From: Streptomyces avermitilis MA-4680 = NBRC 14893
GTDB lineage: Bacteria; Actinomycetota; Actinomycetes; Streptomycetales; Streptomycetaceae
Assembly (NCBI RefSeq): GCF_000009765.2
Contig: NC_003155.5
Span: forward strand, 7,564,001 to 7,628,000
Length of the DNA stretch: 64,000 bases
Direction of reading: 5' to 3'
A program made the position numbers and the translations under genes. The notes under the pieces were generated by a model. That model saw nothing but the letters and a program-made list of their open reading frames with translations. It searched no databases and had not been told where the DNA came from. Positions within the stretch are counted from its first letter, which is position 1. Every line of letters begins with the position of its first letter. This document shows positions 36,021 through 43,702 of the stretch, in pieces.

Positions 36021-36098
36021 GCGAGTCACCGGTCGGCTGGGCGAGTCATCGCGGGGCTGTGAGCGGTCCACGGTCGGCCGGGCGGGTCACTGTTGAGC
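35981..36098. repeat. 42-bp tandem repeat, two full copies and a partial third
   Basis: Copies at 35981-36022 and 36023-36064 (starting GAGTCACCGGTCGGCTGGGC) differ at a few bases; a shortened, more diverged copy runs to about 36098, into the 3' end of the minus-strand membrane protein gene. Confidence 0.85.
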
Positions 36099-37163
36099 CG
36101 AGGCCGCCCGTAGCAGTGTGTCGGCCAGGCCCTCCCTGCGGATGCGCTGGTCGATGTAGAGGAGTGACGTGATCAGCGGCACGAACACCGCGGCGAACAG
36201 CTGGACCAGGAGAGTGCCGGCCGCCGATATCGCCAGGGAGACGCCCAGGTCGGGCAGCATCTGCTCGAACACGGCCCGGGCGCTCTCGGGCTGCCCGGAC
36301 GACGTGTCGTACGGCTGCATGGTCGGCGTGAAGAACATGAGCGGAAGCCGGACCATGTACGACATGGCGGCCGCCATCAGGCTGGCGAGCAGCGTGATCC
36401 CGAAGACCCGCCACCAGGCGCCGCGGACCAGCCGCGCAGAGCGGCGCAGCGCCGTCACCGGGGCCGCCGCCTCCAGTACGGCGGCCGCCGGCGCGAAGGA
36501 GAACAGGGTGTAGAGCCAGACCGCCACCGGCGCCGCGCCCAGGAGGAGCAGGAAGGCGATCCCGGCCGGCAGCGCCGACCAGGAGCTCAGCGCCAGGAGG
36601 GTGAGCGACACGAACACCGCCGCCACCAGCAGCATCGGCACCACCGCCACCAGGCCCTGCAACAGGGCCACACCGATGACCGAGGGAGTGCGGGGCCAGG
36701 CCCGCCGCCACACCGAACGGAACGTGGCGCGCCGGCCGAGTACCGCGTCGTGCACCGTCGCCACACAGGACGCCTGGACGAGGGCGGAGGCGACCATCAG
36801 GGCCAGCATGGCGAACACCCATACGGCGAGGAACGCGAACACCAGTGGCTGGACGTCGGCCCAGTGCACATCGCGGTGGTGGTCGATGAGCGCTTCCAGC
36901 CGGTCCCGTACGGCCGCGTAGGCGATGACTGCCGCGCCGGCGACCAGGGCGCCCAGCACGGCGTACGCGAGAGCGGCGAGGCCGAAGAGCGGCGCGGCGT
37001 AGCGGCGCATGGTGGCGAAGGCGCCGCCGAGGATGGACTCCACGCCGAGCGGCGCCAGGGGTATCACGCCCGGCTTGGGCGGGGGCGGCGGCGGTGCCCA
37101 GCCCCAGCCGCCCGGAGAGCCCCCGTACGGGCCCGATGGTCCCCACCCCGCTGTGTTCGACAT
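36087..37163 (-). CDS. Multi-pass membrane protein (DUF7847-like)
   Basis: The 358-aa protein begins with a Gly/Pro-rich cytoplasmic segment (GGWGWAPPPPPPKPGVIPLAPL) followed by about six helices. The arrangement resembles glycerophosphodiester phosphodiesterase membrane-domain proteins common in actinomycetes. The ATG at 37163 gives MSNTAGWGPSGPY; the frame is open far upstream without similarity. The last residues lie over the third copy of the 42-bp repeat. Function unknown. Confidence 0.85.
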   Translation of the reverse strand: MSNTAGWGPSGPYGGSPGGWGWAPPPPPPKPGVIPLAPLGVESILGGAFATMRRYAAPLFGLAALAYAVLGALVAGAAVIAYAAVRDRLEALIDHHRDVHWADVQPLVFAFLAVWVFAMLALMVASALVQASCVATVHDAVLGRRATFRSVWRRAWPRTPSVIGVALLQGLVAVVPMLLVAAVFVSLTLLALSSWSALPAGIAFLLLLGAAPVAVWLYTLFSFAPAAAVLEAAAPVTALRRSARLVRGAWWRVFGITLLASLMAAAMSYMVRLPLMFFTPTMQPYDTSSGQPESARAVFEQMLPDLGVSLAISAAGTLLVQLFAAVFVPLITSLLYIDQRIRREGLADTLLRAASAQQ

Positions 37164-37329
37164 CGCTTCCGCGCTCCGATGCTCCGGGAGTCCCAGGACT
37201 CCGCGCCCCCACTGTGATCGCGAACGATATCCCGTGCCGGGGCTTCGTCGCGCGGGGGTTCTCCGCACGGATGTGCGCGGTGCCGCGCACGGTGGCAGGA
37301 CGTGTGCGGCGCACGACGGCGGGCCGTGA

Positions 37330-37370
37330 TGTGTACGACCGTACGCATCGCTGTGTACACTCGTACGCAT
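37330..37370. promoter_or_regulatory. Tandem operators of the SMR/TetR pair
   Basis: Two 19-bp sites, 37330-37348 and 37352-37370, read TGTGTAC-N4-GTACGCAT. Each is an imperfect inverted repeat and they are spaced 22 bp apart (about two helix turns), ending on the ATG of the SMR gene. TACACT at 37356-37361 is a possible -10, giving a leaderless transcript starting at the ATG. Confidence 0.7.
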
Positions 37371-37689
37371 GGGATATGTCCTGCTGGCCGGCGCCATCAC
37401 CGCGGAAGTGGCCGCCACGACGGCCATGAAGTACAGCGACGGCTTCAGCAGGCTGTGGCCCTCGCTGCTCACCGCCCTCGGTTACCTCGTCGCCTTCGCG
37501 CTGCTCGCCCAGACCCTGAAGACCGTCTCCGTCGGCACGGCGTACGCGATCTGGGCCGGGGCCGGCACCGCCGCCATCGCAGCGATCGGGATGGTGTTCC
37601 TGGGTGAGGGCATGAACCCCGCTAAGCTCGCCGGGATCGCGCTGATCATCTGCGGGGTCGTGGTGCTGAACATGGGCGGTGCGCACTGA
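37369..37689 (+). CDS. SMR family multidrug exporter
   Basis: The 106-aa four-helix protein matches EmrE/QacC exporters: the membrane-embedded glutamate is in AGAITAEVAATTAMKYSDGF, and the YAIWAGAG motif lies in helix 3. It should export cationic compounds using proton exchange as a dimer. A TetR gene follows 22 bases after its stop; the two probably form one autoregulated unit. Confidence 0.95.
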   Translation: MGYVLLAGAITAEVAATTAMKYSDGFSRLWPSLLTALGYLVAFALLAQTLKTVSVGTAYAIWAGAGTAAIAAIGMVFLGEGMNPAKLAGIALIICGVVVLNMGGAH

Positions 37690-37711
37690 TGGCTGCGGGA
37701 GGCGGACGCTG

Positions 37712-38248
37712 ATGCCTCGTCGTTACGACCCCGACCGGCGGCAGCGGATCATCGACGCGGCGATCCGCGTCGTGGGCGACAAGGGCATCGCCGGGCTCAG
37801 CCACCGTTCCGTCGCGGCCGAGGCCGATGTGCCGCTCGGCTCCACCACGTACCACTTCAAGACCCTCGACGACCTGATGGTCGCCGCGCTGCGCCAGGCC
37901 AACGAGGGCTTCGCCAAGGTGGTGGCCGCCCGCGGTCATCTGGAGGACCCGCGGGCCGACCTCGCCGGGGACATCGCCGCACTCATCGGCGACTGGCTGG
38001 CCGGGGACCGCACGGGGGTGGAGCTGGAGTACGAGCTCTACCTCGCCGCCCTGCGCCGCCCCGCTCTGCGCCCCGTCGCGGCCGAGTGCATCGACGGTTT
38101 CGCGGAAGCCGTCGCCCGCCGCACCGACCCGGTCACCGCGCGGGCGCTCGTCGCGCTCGTCGACGGGATCTGTCTACAGGTGCTGTTGACGGGGGCGCCG
38201 TACGACGAGGCGTACGCGCGCGAGCTGCTGGCGCGGCTCATTCCCTGA
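37712..38248 (+). CDS. TetR family regulator of the SMR exporter
   Basis: The 178-aa protein has an N-terminal helix-turn-helix (GIAGLSHRSVAAEADVPLGS then TTYHFKTLDDLMVAAL) and a C-terminal ligand domain. The ATG at 37712 gives MPRRYDPDRRQRIIDAAI. Placement directly after the SMR gene and the tandem operators before it suggest it represses this pair. Confidence 0.94.
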   Translation: MPRRYDPDRRQRIIDAAIRVVGDKGIAGLSHRSVAAEADVPLGSTTYHFKTLDDLMVAALRQANEGFAKVVAARGHLEDPRADLAGDIAALIGDWLAGDRTGVELEYELYLAALRRPALRPVAAECIDGFAEAVARRTDPVTARALVALVDGICLQVLLTGAPYDEAYARELLARLIP

Positions 38249-38317
38249 GCCGGATGTCCGGGGCGGGCCGTTGAGCCGGATGTCCGGGGCGGGCCCCTGA
38301 GCCGGATGTCCGGGTCC
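38247..38317. repeat. 26-bp tandem repeat, nearly three copies
   Basis: Units start at 38247, 38273 and 38299 with GAGCCGGATGTCCGGGGCGG; the last is shortened and diverged. The first copy begins inside the TetR stop codon. Confidence 0.85.
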
Positions 38318-38347
38318 GGAGCGGCTGTTGGTGCCCCGTGCCTCCTT

Positions 38348-38423
38348 GCCGCCGTCGATCCGTTCCACGCCGCTGGTCCGTCCTGCGCCGTCGATCCGTC
38401 TAGTTGCCGTCGATCCGTGGAAA
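38348..38423. repeat. Short repeats GCCGTCGATCCGT in the sigma-factor leader
   Basis: GCCGTCGATCCGT occurs three times, with a fourth weaker copy (GCCGCTGGTCCGT), at about 19-bp spacing, upstream of the ECF sigma gene. With the 26-bp array this fills most of 38249-38495, which has no gene. Confidence 0.7.
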
Positions 38424-38495
38424 CCGTGAACTCTTCGCCGCGCAGCGGGGAATAGGGGGTGACACGCTCGGCACGACACAACAGGGGGAGGCCTT

Positions 38496-39089
38496 GTGAG
38501 CGGACCACCGCCGTCCACGGCACGAGTGGACGACGATGCGGAGGTCGTCGCCCAGTCGCTGGAGCAACCGGAGCTGTTCGCCCGGCTCTACGACAGGTAC
38601 GCACCCGACATCCACCGGTACGCGGCCCGGCGCCTGGGTGACGGCGCGGCGGACGACATCACCGCCGACACCTTCCTGACCGCCTTCCGCATCCGCTCCC
38701 GTTACGACCTGACGCGCACCAACGCGCGCCCCTGGCTGTACGGCATCGCGGGCAACCTCATCGGCAAGCAGCGGCGCGCCGAGGTGCGCGCGCTCAAGGC
38801 GCTGGCCCGCACCGGGCACGACCCCGTCGCCGCGTCCTGGGTCGAGGACACCGAGAGCAGGATCGCCGCACAGGGCCCGCTCGCCGGCGCCCTCGCCGCC
38901 CTGCCCGCCGGTGACCGGCATGTGCTGCTGCTCGTCGCCTGGGCCGACCTCACCTATCAGGAGGTCGCCCAGGCGCTGGACATCCCGGTGGGAACCGTCC
39001 GCTCCCGGCTCAACAGGGCGCGGCGCAAGGTACGTACGGCGCTGGGCGCGGACCCGGCGTTCGTGAGCGACGCGGCGGAGGTGGCATAG
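38496..39089 (+). CDS. ECF-type RNA polymerase sigma factor
   Basis: The 197-aa protein has region 2 (LFARLYDRYAPDIHRYAARR, then ADDITADTFLTAF) and region 4 (YQEVAQALDIPVGTVRSRLN), spaced as in ECF sigma factors. GGGGGAGG precedes the GTG start. The next gene, two bases after the stop, encodes a membrane protein that is probably its partner. Confidence 0.95.
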   Translation: MSGPPPSTARVDDDAEVVAQSLEQPELFARLYDRYAPDIHRYAARRLGDGAADDITADTFLTAFRIRSRYDLTRTNARPWLYGIAGNLIGKQRRAEVRALKALARTGHDPVAASWVEDTESRIAAQGPLAGALAALPAGDRHVLLLVAWADLTYQEVAQALDIPVGTVRSRLNRARRKVRTALGADPAFVSDAAEVA

Positions 39090-39091
39090 CC

Positions 39092-40084
39092 ATGGACGAG
39101 ATGACCCGGGTGCGCGAGCTGCGCGCCGACGCACCCACACCCGATCGCGGCCGGCTCGCGCCGGGGCGCATGCGGCTGGTCGAGGCGGCACGGACGGGGG
39201 AGAGGCGGCGCGCGGTCTGGGCACGGCGGGAGTTCGTGATCGCGGGAGTGGTCGCCGCGGTGACCGCCGTCGCCGTCACCGCGTCCGTGCTGGCCGACGG
39301 GGGCGACCAGGGGCGGAAGGCGTCGCCCGCGGTCTCCCCGAACCTGAACCTGAAGGGGCTGAGCGCCAGGGAGCTGCTGGAACGGGCGGCGACGGTGCTG
39401 GAGACACAACCGCCGGTGACCGTGCCGAAGGCCAAGCAGTGGATCTACACGAAGTCGATGTCCGAGGGGCAGGACCCCAAGCTCCTGAAGGAGATGGGCG
39501 AGGAGGCGTTCGTCCAGGAGAGCTGGATCCGGTACGACGGCAGCGCCTCCGCCCACCAGTTGCCCGGCAGGCACTCCGAGCTTCAGATCACCAAGATGCA
39601 CTTGGAGAACGGCGGCGAGGGCGACGACCGCTCGCCGCGGGAGATGTACCGCTTCCTGTCCACCCTGCCGACCGACGGAGAGGGGGCGCTGAAGACCCTG
39701 CGGGAGAAGAACGCCATCGCCGACGGGAAGGAGTCCCAGGCGGCGGCGGACCGTACTGAGATCTTCGTGCTGCTCAGCGCCGACGTCATGCCGCCCAAGG
39801 GGCTGGCAGGGCTCTATCGCGCGCTGGCGACGCTGCCGGGCGGGAAGGTGACCGACCATCTCGTGAAGAACGCGGCCGGGCGCCGGGTGATCGCTCTGCA
39901 CTACGGCGGGGACGGCATCGGGAGCGACGGCCAGGACTGGCTGCTCGACCCGCAGACGTTCCAGGTCGTCGGCCAGCGGCTGTACGCCCCCAAGGGCGGG
40001 GCGGACGGCGGCAAGGGCGAGGTGGCCGGCGGCAACTCGCTGATCACCAAGGCCGTGGTGGACAAGGCGGGCCGGCGCGGCTGA
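39092..40084 (+). CDS. CU044_5270-family membrane protein, likely partner of the sigma factor
   Basis: The 330-aa protein has a cytoplasmic N terminus (TRVRELRADAPTPDRGRLAPG), one helix (FVIAGVVAAVTAVAVTASVLA) and a large outside domain. This layout, next to an ECF sigma gene, is typical of the CU044_5270 family. The N terminus may bind the sigma factor; no zinc anti-sigma motif (HxxxCxxC) is seen. Confidence 0.88.
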   Translation: MDEMTRVRELRADAPTPDRGRLAPGRMRLVEAARTGERRRAVWARREFVIAGVVAAVTAVAVTASVLADGGDQGRKASPAVSPNLNLKGLSARELLERAATVLETQPPVTVPKAKQWIYTKSMSEGQDPKLLKEMGEEAFVQESWIRYDGSASAHQLPGRHSELQITKMHLENGGEGDDRSPREMYRFLSTLPTDGEGALKTLREKNAIADGKESQAAADRTEIFVLLSADVMPPKGLAGLYRALATLPGGKVTDHLVKNAAGRRVIALHYGGDGIGSDGQDWLLDPQTFQVVGQRLYAPKGGADGGKGEVAGGNSLITKAVVDKAGRRG

Positions 40085-40095
40085 CCCGCCGAGCA

Positions 40096-40132
40096 CGGGC
40101 GGCCCGCGTCACGGGGGTGCGTGGGCCGCCCG
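40096..40132 (+). terminator. Hairpin terminator
   Basis: A 13-bp stem (CGGGCGGCCCGCG with its complement, one G-T pair) lies 12 bases after the CU044_5270-family gene and before dapD. Confidence 0.75.
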
Positions 40133-40204
40133 GGTACGCCCGTTCCCTGAGACGCCCCGCGGACGAGTTCGCCCGCACGCCCCCCGGCCGGTTAGGTTTC
40201 CCTC

Positions 40205-41194
40205 ATGACCGACACGACTGCTCCTCGTACCACCGGTGCCGCGGCCGCCGGGCTCGCCACCCTCGCCGCCGACGGAACCGTCCTCGACACCTGGTTCCCC
40301 GCTCCCGAACTCACCGCAGAGCCCGGCCCGGCCGGCACCGAACGGCTGTCCGCCGAGCGTGCCGTGGAGCTGCTCGGCGAGGGCGCCGCCAAGGCGCTCG
40401 GCCCGGACGCCCGCCGGGGCGTCGAGGTGGTCGCGGTCCGCACGGTCATCGCCTCGCTCGACGAGAAGCCGATCGACGCGCACGACGTCTACCTGCGTCT
40501 GCACCTGCTTTCCCACCGTCTGGTGCAGCCGCACGGCCAGAGCCTGGACGGCATGTTCGGCTTCCTCGCCAACGTCGCCTGGACCTCGCTCGGCCCGGTC
40601 GCCGTCGACGACGTCGAGAAGGTCCGCCTGAACGCGCGCGCCGAGGGCCTGCACCTCCAGGTGACGTCGATCGACAAGTTCCCGCGCATGACGGACTACG
40701 TCGCGCCGAAGGGCGTACGCATCGCGGACGCGGACCGGGTCCGCCTCGGCGCGCACCTCGCCGAGGGCACGACCGTCATGCACGAGGGCTTCGTGAACTT
40801 CAACGCGGGCACGCTCGGCACGTCGATGGTCGAGGGCCGTATCTCGGCCGGTGTCGTGGTCGGCGACGGCTCGGACATCGGCGGCGGCGCCTCCACCATG
40901 GGCACGCTCTCCGGCGGCGGAAACGTGCGCATCACGATCGGCGAGCGCTGCCTGGTCGGCGCCGAGGCCGGCGTCGGCATCGCGCTCGGCGACGAGTGCG
41001 TCGTCGAAGCCGGCCTGTACGTCACCGCGGGCACCCGCGTCACCATGCCCGACGGCCAGATCGTCAAGGCCCGCGAACTCTCCGGCGCCTCGAACATCCT
41101 CTTCCGCCGCAACTCGGTCACGGGCGCGGTCGAGGCCCGCCCGAACAACGCGGTCTGGGGCGGCCTGAACGAGATCCTGCACAGCCACAACTGA
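40205..41194 (+). CDS. dapD: Tetrahydrodipicolinate N-succinyltransferase
   Basis: The 329-aa trimeric enzyme succinylates tetrahydrodipicolinate in lysine and meso-diaminopimelate synthesis. The left-handed beta-helix repeats are visible in GVRIADADRVRLGAHLAEGT, the FNAGTLGTSMVEGRIS region and GSDIGGGASTMGTLSGGG. It ends NEILHSHN. The last 14 bases are repeated at 42384-42397 on the far side of a 1.2-kb relic element. Confidence 0.97.
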   Translation: MTDTTAPRTTGAAAAGLATLAADGTVLDTWFPAPELTAEPGPAGTERLSAERAVELLGEGAAKALGPDARRGVEVVAVRTVIASLDEKPIDAHDVYLRLHLLSHRLVQPHGQSLDGMFGFLANVAWTSLGPVAVDDVEKVRLNARAEGLHLQVTSIDKFPRMTDYVAPKGVRIADADRVRLGAHLAEGTTVMHEGFVNFNAGTLGTSMVEGRISAGVVVGDGSDIGGGASTMGTLSGGGNVRITIGERCLVGAEAGVGIALGDECVVEAGLYVTAGTRVTMPDGQIVKARELSGASNILFRRNSVTGAVEARPNNAVWGGLNEILHSHN

Positions 41195-41556
41195 TCACCG
41201 GCGGCCGTGACCCGCGGCCGCCTGATTGATCAACGCTCTGACCTGCTGCTGAGCTGTCGGCAGTGGTCGACGTTGGTCATCGTTGAGCGCCCTTCCACGG
41301 CCCTAGGACGGCCAGGGAGGGCGCTCGTGCGTTGGGGAGAGGCTCCTGCCTTGTAAGGGCGGGTGTGCGAGGTGGCGATGGAGCGCAGGCCACTCCGGGT
41401 TCGGCAAGCCCCCAGCTCGGCGGAGTCTCTGGACTGCCGCGAACCGTCGTTGACCGTGGTTGACCGCCCGATGTGGCACGGCTGTGGCACGCGCCGCCTC
41501 GGTCTTGGAGCCCAAGTAAGGTCTCCCCTGGAACGACCTGAACGGCAGGGGGGGCT
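41195..41556. other. Gap inside the relic element
   Basis: No credible gene. It contains a hairpin at 41285-41326 and a short direct repeat TGTGGCACG at 41471-41479 and 41481-41489. Frames on both strands lack codon bias. Confidence 0.5.
41285..41326. terminator. Hairpin downstream of dapD
   Basis: GAGCGCCCT pairs perfectly with AGGGCGCTC, with an inner GGCC/GGCC pairing. It could end dapD transcription within the relic element. Confidence 0.55.
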
Positions 41557-42102
41557 ATGTCGGGACAACTGTTCACCTTGGTAGGTGTGCTTGTCGGCGC
41601 GGCAGCGTCTTACGCAGGCGGAGCTCTGATGGAGAGATTGCGATGGCACCGCCAGCTCTCGACGCGATGGGACGAACGCCGTCTGGAGTCCTATCTTCGG
41701 TACGCCGACGCGATCAAGAGATTCACCTCCTTGGCAGGGCGTCTGGCGGCAGGCAAGGGGCTGTTCGATCTCCCTCAGCCACTCGCACAGGAAACTGGGT
41801 TGGAGATGCTGGCGGACGCCGAACTTGAACGCGGTTACGCGTTCGAGGCTGTTCTTCTCATGGGAGACTCCGGAACCATTGCGGCGGCCAGGGCACTACA
41901 GCGCCAGGCTTGGGTGCTGGAGCACTTCGCTCGTGACCAGCGCTCGGGAACATCAGAGGACTGGGCGCAGGCACTCAGGCAATTTCAGGAGAAGCGTGAT
42001 GCGTTCTACCTCGCCGCGCGCAAGAGCTTGGGCGTATCCGCAGAGTTTCGACTGCGGACTGAGGACCCAGCCATCCTGGGGCCAGACCCGCGGCAAATGT
42101 AG
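41557..42102 (+). CDS. Hypothetical protein in relic element
   Basis: The 181-aa protein has one N-terminal helix (LFTLVGVLVGAAASYAGGAL) and a charged helical body (WDERRLESYLRYADAIKRF). GCAGGGGGGGCT precedes the ATG. Codon use is less GC-biased than in neighbouring genes, consistent with acquisition. I do not recognise a family; similar small membrane-anchored proteins are found beside integrases in actinomycete elements. Confidence 0.75.
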   Translation: MSGQLFTLVGVLVGAAASYAGGALMERLRWHRQLSTRWDERRLESYLRYADAIKRFTSLAGRLAAGKGLFDLPQPLAQETGLEMLADAELERGYAFEAVLLMGDSGTIAAARALQRQAWVLEHFARDQRSGTSEDWAQALRQFQEKRDAFYLAARKSLGVSAEFRLRTEDPAILGPDPRQM

Positions 42103-42167
42103 AGGTCGGCGGAGCGGCTTTGGGCGGGAGCTGCCATGGGGCGAGTGATCATGGTCCCTTGAGCTTC

Positions 42168-42358
42168 CGGCGAGGCGGGCAGTCTGTGGACCTGCCCTGA
42201 GCGAGTACCTCGGCCACCATGGCCCGGCCTTCACGCTCCGCACCTACACGCGTCTGATGCCGTCGAGCGAGGCTCGGACTCGGGTCGCCGTGGATCGCGT
42301 GTTCCGCGGGCAGGACGTAACCTACGACGGCCCCGCGACGGCCCAGGGCGCAGGCTGA
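42168..42358 (+). pseudogene. C-terminal remnant of a tyrosine recombinase (integrase)
   Basis: From 42197 the frame reads LSEYLGHHGPAFTLRTYTRL, then MPSSEARTRVAVDRVF and ends DGPATAQGAG. This matches the C-terminal catalytic box of phage-type integrases, including the LGH and active-site tyrosine (TYTRLMP). One frame away, 42172-42196 reads GGQSVDL, the usual preceding segment, so a frameshift also separates them. The rest of the gene is gone. Confidence 0.75.
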
Positions 42359-42434
42359 CGGCCTGACCTGCTGCGACATCAGAACAGCCACAACTGAACC
42401 GGCGTACCGGCACGAGCGACGCCGGCGTATCGAG

Positions 42435-42468
42435 CGCCCTCCCGCGGCATTCCGTCCGCGGGAGGGCG
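42435..42468. terminator. Hairpin terminator between relic element and HAD gene
   Basis: A perfect 13-bp stem CGCCCTCCCGCGG and its complement around an 8-base loop, followed by TTTCGC. It was probably the original dapD terminator. Confidence 0.8.
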
Positions 42469-42505
42469 TTTCGCTGTGCGCTTCCGGTCGCGCGCCGGTG
42501 TGCGG

Positions 42506-43009
42506 TCAGCGGCGGATCGTCGCCGCGAACTCCGCCAGTACCGTGAAGTCGGGCTCGCGCAGCCCGAGCCGCGGGCTGACGTGGCGCAGCAGCGCGGGGC
42601 CGGGATGGTGCGCGGCCACATACGCCTCGTCCGCCGGGCTGTGTTCGTCGTCCACCCAGGCGAAGGGCCGCTCGCCGGCGTGGGCGACCAGCGCCTCGGT
42701 CTTCCAGTGGACCCCGTCGGGGCGCTGCGAGAAGAGGCCGGTGCCGAAGTCGACGTAGGGCAGGTCGGGAAGGCCGATGACCGGCCCGATCCAGCGGTTC
42801 GCGGCGTCCATCCACGTGGTGGCCCAGCACAGTTCGTAGTCGAGGGCGAGCAGTGCCCGGCCGTGGTCGGGATGGAGCCAGACCCGTAGCGGGCGCCCGG
42901 GGGTCAGGGCCACCCGGATCGTCGTGTAGCCGTCGGGCCGGCGTTCCGGCTGGGCCGCGTACGGGTTGAGGGGGCCGTCGACGTCCAGGTACAGCAGCGG
43001 TCGGCTCAC
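42506..43009 (-). CDS. HAD-like hydrolase
   Basis: The 167-aa protein starts SRPLLYLDVDGPLNPY, with the HAD nucleophile motif D-x-D (YLDVDG). A late acidic motif, FAWVDDEHSP, fits HAD motif IV. It is small for the superfamily and has no obvious cap domain. I choose the GTG at 43009; upstream ATGs would add up to 26 residues without similarity. Substrate unknown. Confidence 0.82.
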   Translation of the reverse strand: MSRPLLYLDVDGPLNPYAAQPERRPDGYTTIRVALTPGRPLRVWLHPDHGRALLALDYELCWATTWMDAANRWIGPVIGLPDLPYVDFGTGLFSQRPDGVHWKTEALVAHAGERPFAWVDDEHSPADEAYVAAHHPGPALLRHVSPRLGLREPDFTVLAEFAATIRR

Positions 43010-43144
43010 CTCGCCAACGTACGCCAGGAGCGGGCGGGGCCGGGGGGAATTTCTGCGGGTGAGAGGCATAGCGGCAGGCCTGTGCACGCGTCACAAGGAG
43101 CACAGGGGCCGGGCACAGAGTCCGCCGGGGAAGAGAAGGTGACG

Positions 43145-43702
43145 ATGGATGCCGCAGGGCAGGAGAGTTTCCGGGAGTTCGTGGCGAACCGGTCGTCCGC
43201 GCTGCTGAAGACGGCCGTGCTCCTCAGCGGCGGGGACCGGCACGCCGCCGAGGACCTGCTGCAGAACGCGCTGATCAAGGCGGCCGACCGGTGGAGCCGG
43301 ATCGACGAACCGGAGGCGTACGTCCGGCAGGTCCTCTACCGGCAGCAGGTCAGCCGCTGGCGGCTGAAGTGGCGGCGCAGGGAGCTGAGCGTCGCCGAGC
43401 CGCCGGAGGCGAGTACGGGCCCGGACGCCGCCTCCGCCGCCGAGCTGCGGCTCGTGATGCGCGGCGCGCTCGCCCGGCTGACCGCCCGGCAGCGCACCGT
43501 GCTCGTCCTGCGCTACTTCGAGGATTTGCCGGAGGCCGACGTGGCCCGGATCCTGGGGTGCTCCGTGGGGACCGTACGGTCCACGACGCACCGCTCGCTG
43601 GCCCGGCTGCGCACCCTCGCGCCCGAACTGGCGGCACTGGGCCCGGCCGACGCCGAGCAGGAGCCGTCCCGTGACTACTCGCCCGTGGAGGTGCGTCCGT
43701 GA
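43145..43702 (+). CDS. SigE-family RNA polymerase sigma factor
   Basis: The 185-aa ECF sigma factor has region 2 (FVANRSSALLKTAVLLSGG, AEDLLQNALIKAADRW) and region 4 (FEDLPEADVARILGCSVGTV). These motifs fit the actinobacterial SigE-family group. The ATG at 43145 is used; a GTG two codons earlier is possible. Its stop overlaps the next gene by four bases (GTGA). Confidence 0.93.
   Translation: MDAAGQESFREFVANRSSALLKTAVLLSGGDRHAAEDLLQNALIKAADRWSRIDEPEAYVRQVLYRQQVSRWRLKWRRRELSVAEPPEASTGPDAASAAELRLVMRGALARLTARQRTVLVLRYFEDLPEADVARILGCSVGTVRSTTHRSLARLRTLAPELAALGPADAEQEPSRDYSPVEVRP

Larger units (their letters stand above)
41181..42397. mobile_element. Relic integrated element at the dapD 3' end
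   Basis: The exact 14-mer ACAGCCACAACTGA occurs at 41181-41194 (end of dapD) and at 42384-42397, followed in both by a similar ACCGGCG. Between them lie an orphan gene with atypical codon use and, next to the second copy, the C terminus of a tyrosine recombinase. This matches integration into a gene's 3' end with att duplication, followed by loss of most of the element. The true dapD-type terminator appears displaced to 42435-42468. Confidence 0.65.

Noticed and set aside
41557..42102. Antitoxin or excisionase in the relic element
   Set aside because: The 181-aa protein has an N-terminal membrane helix and no DNA-binding motif.
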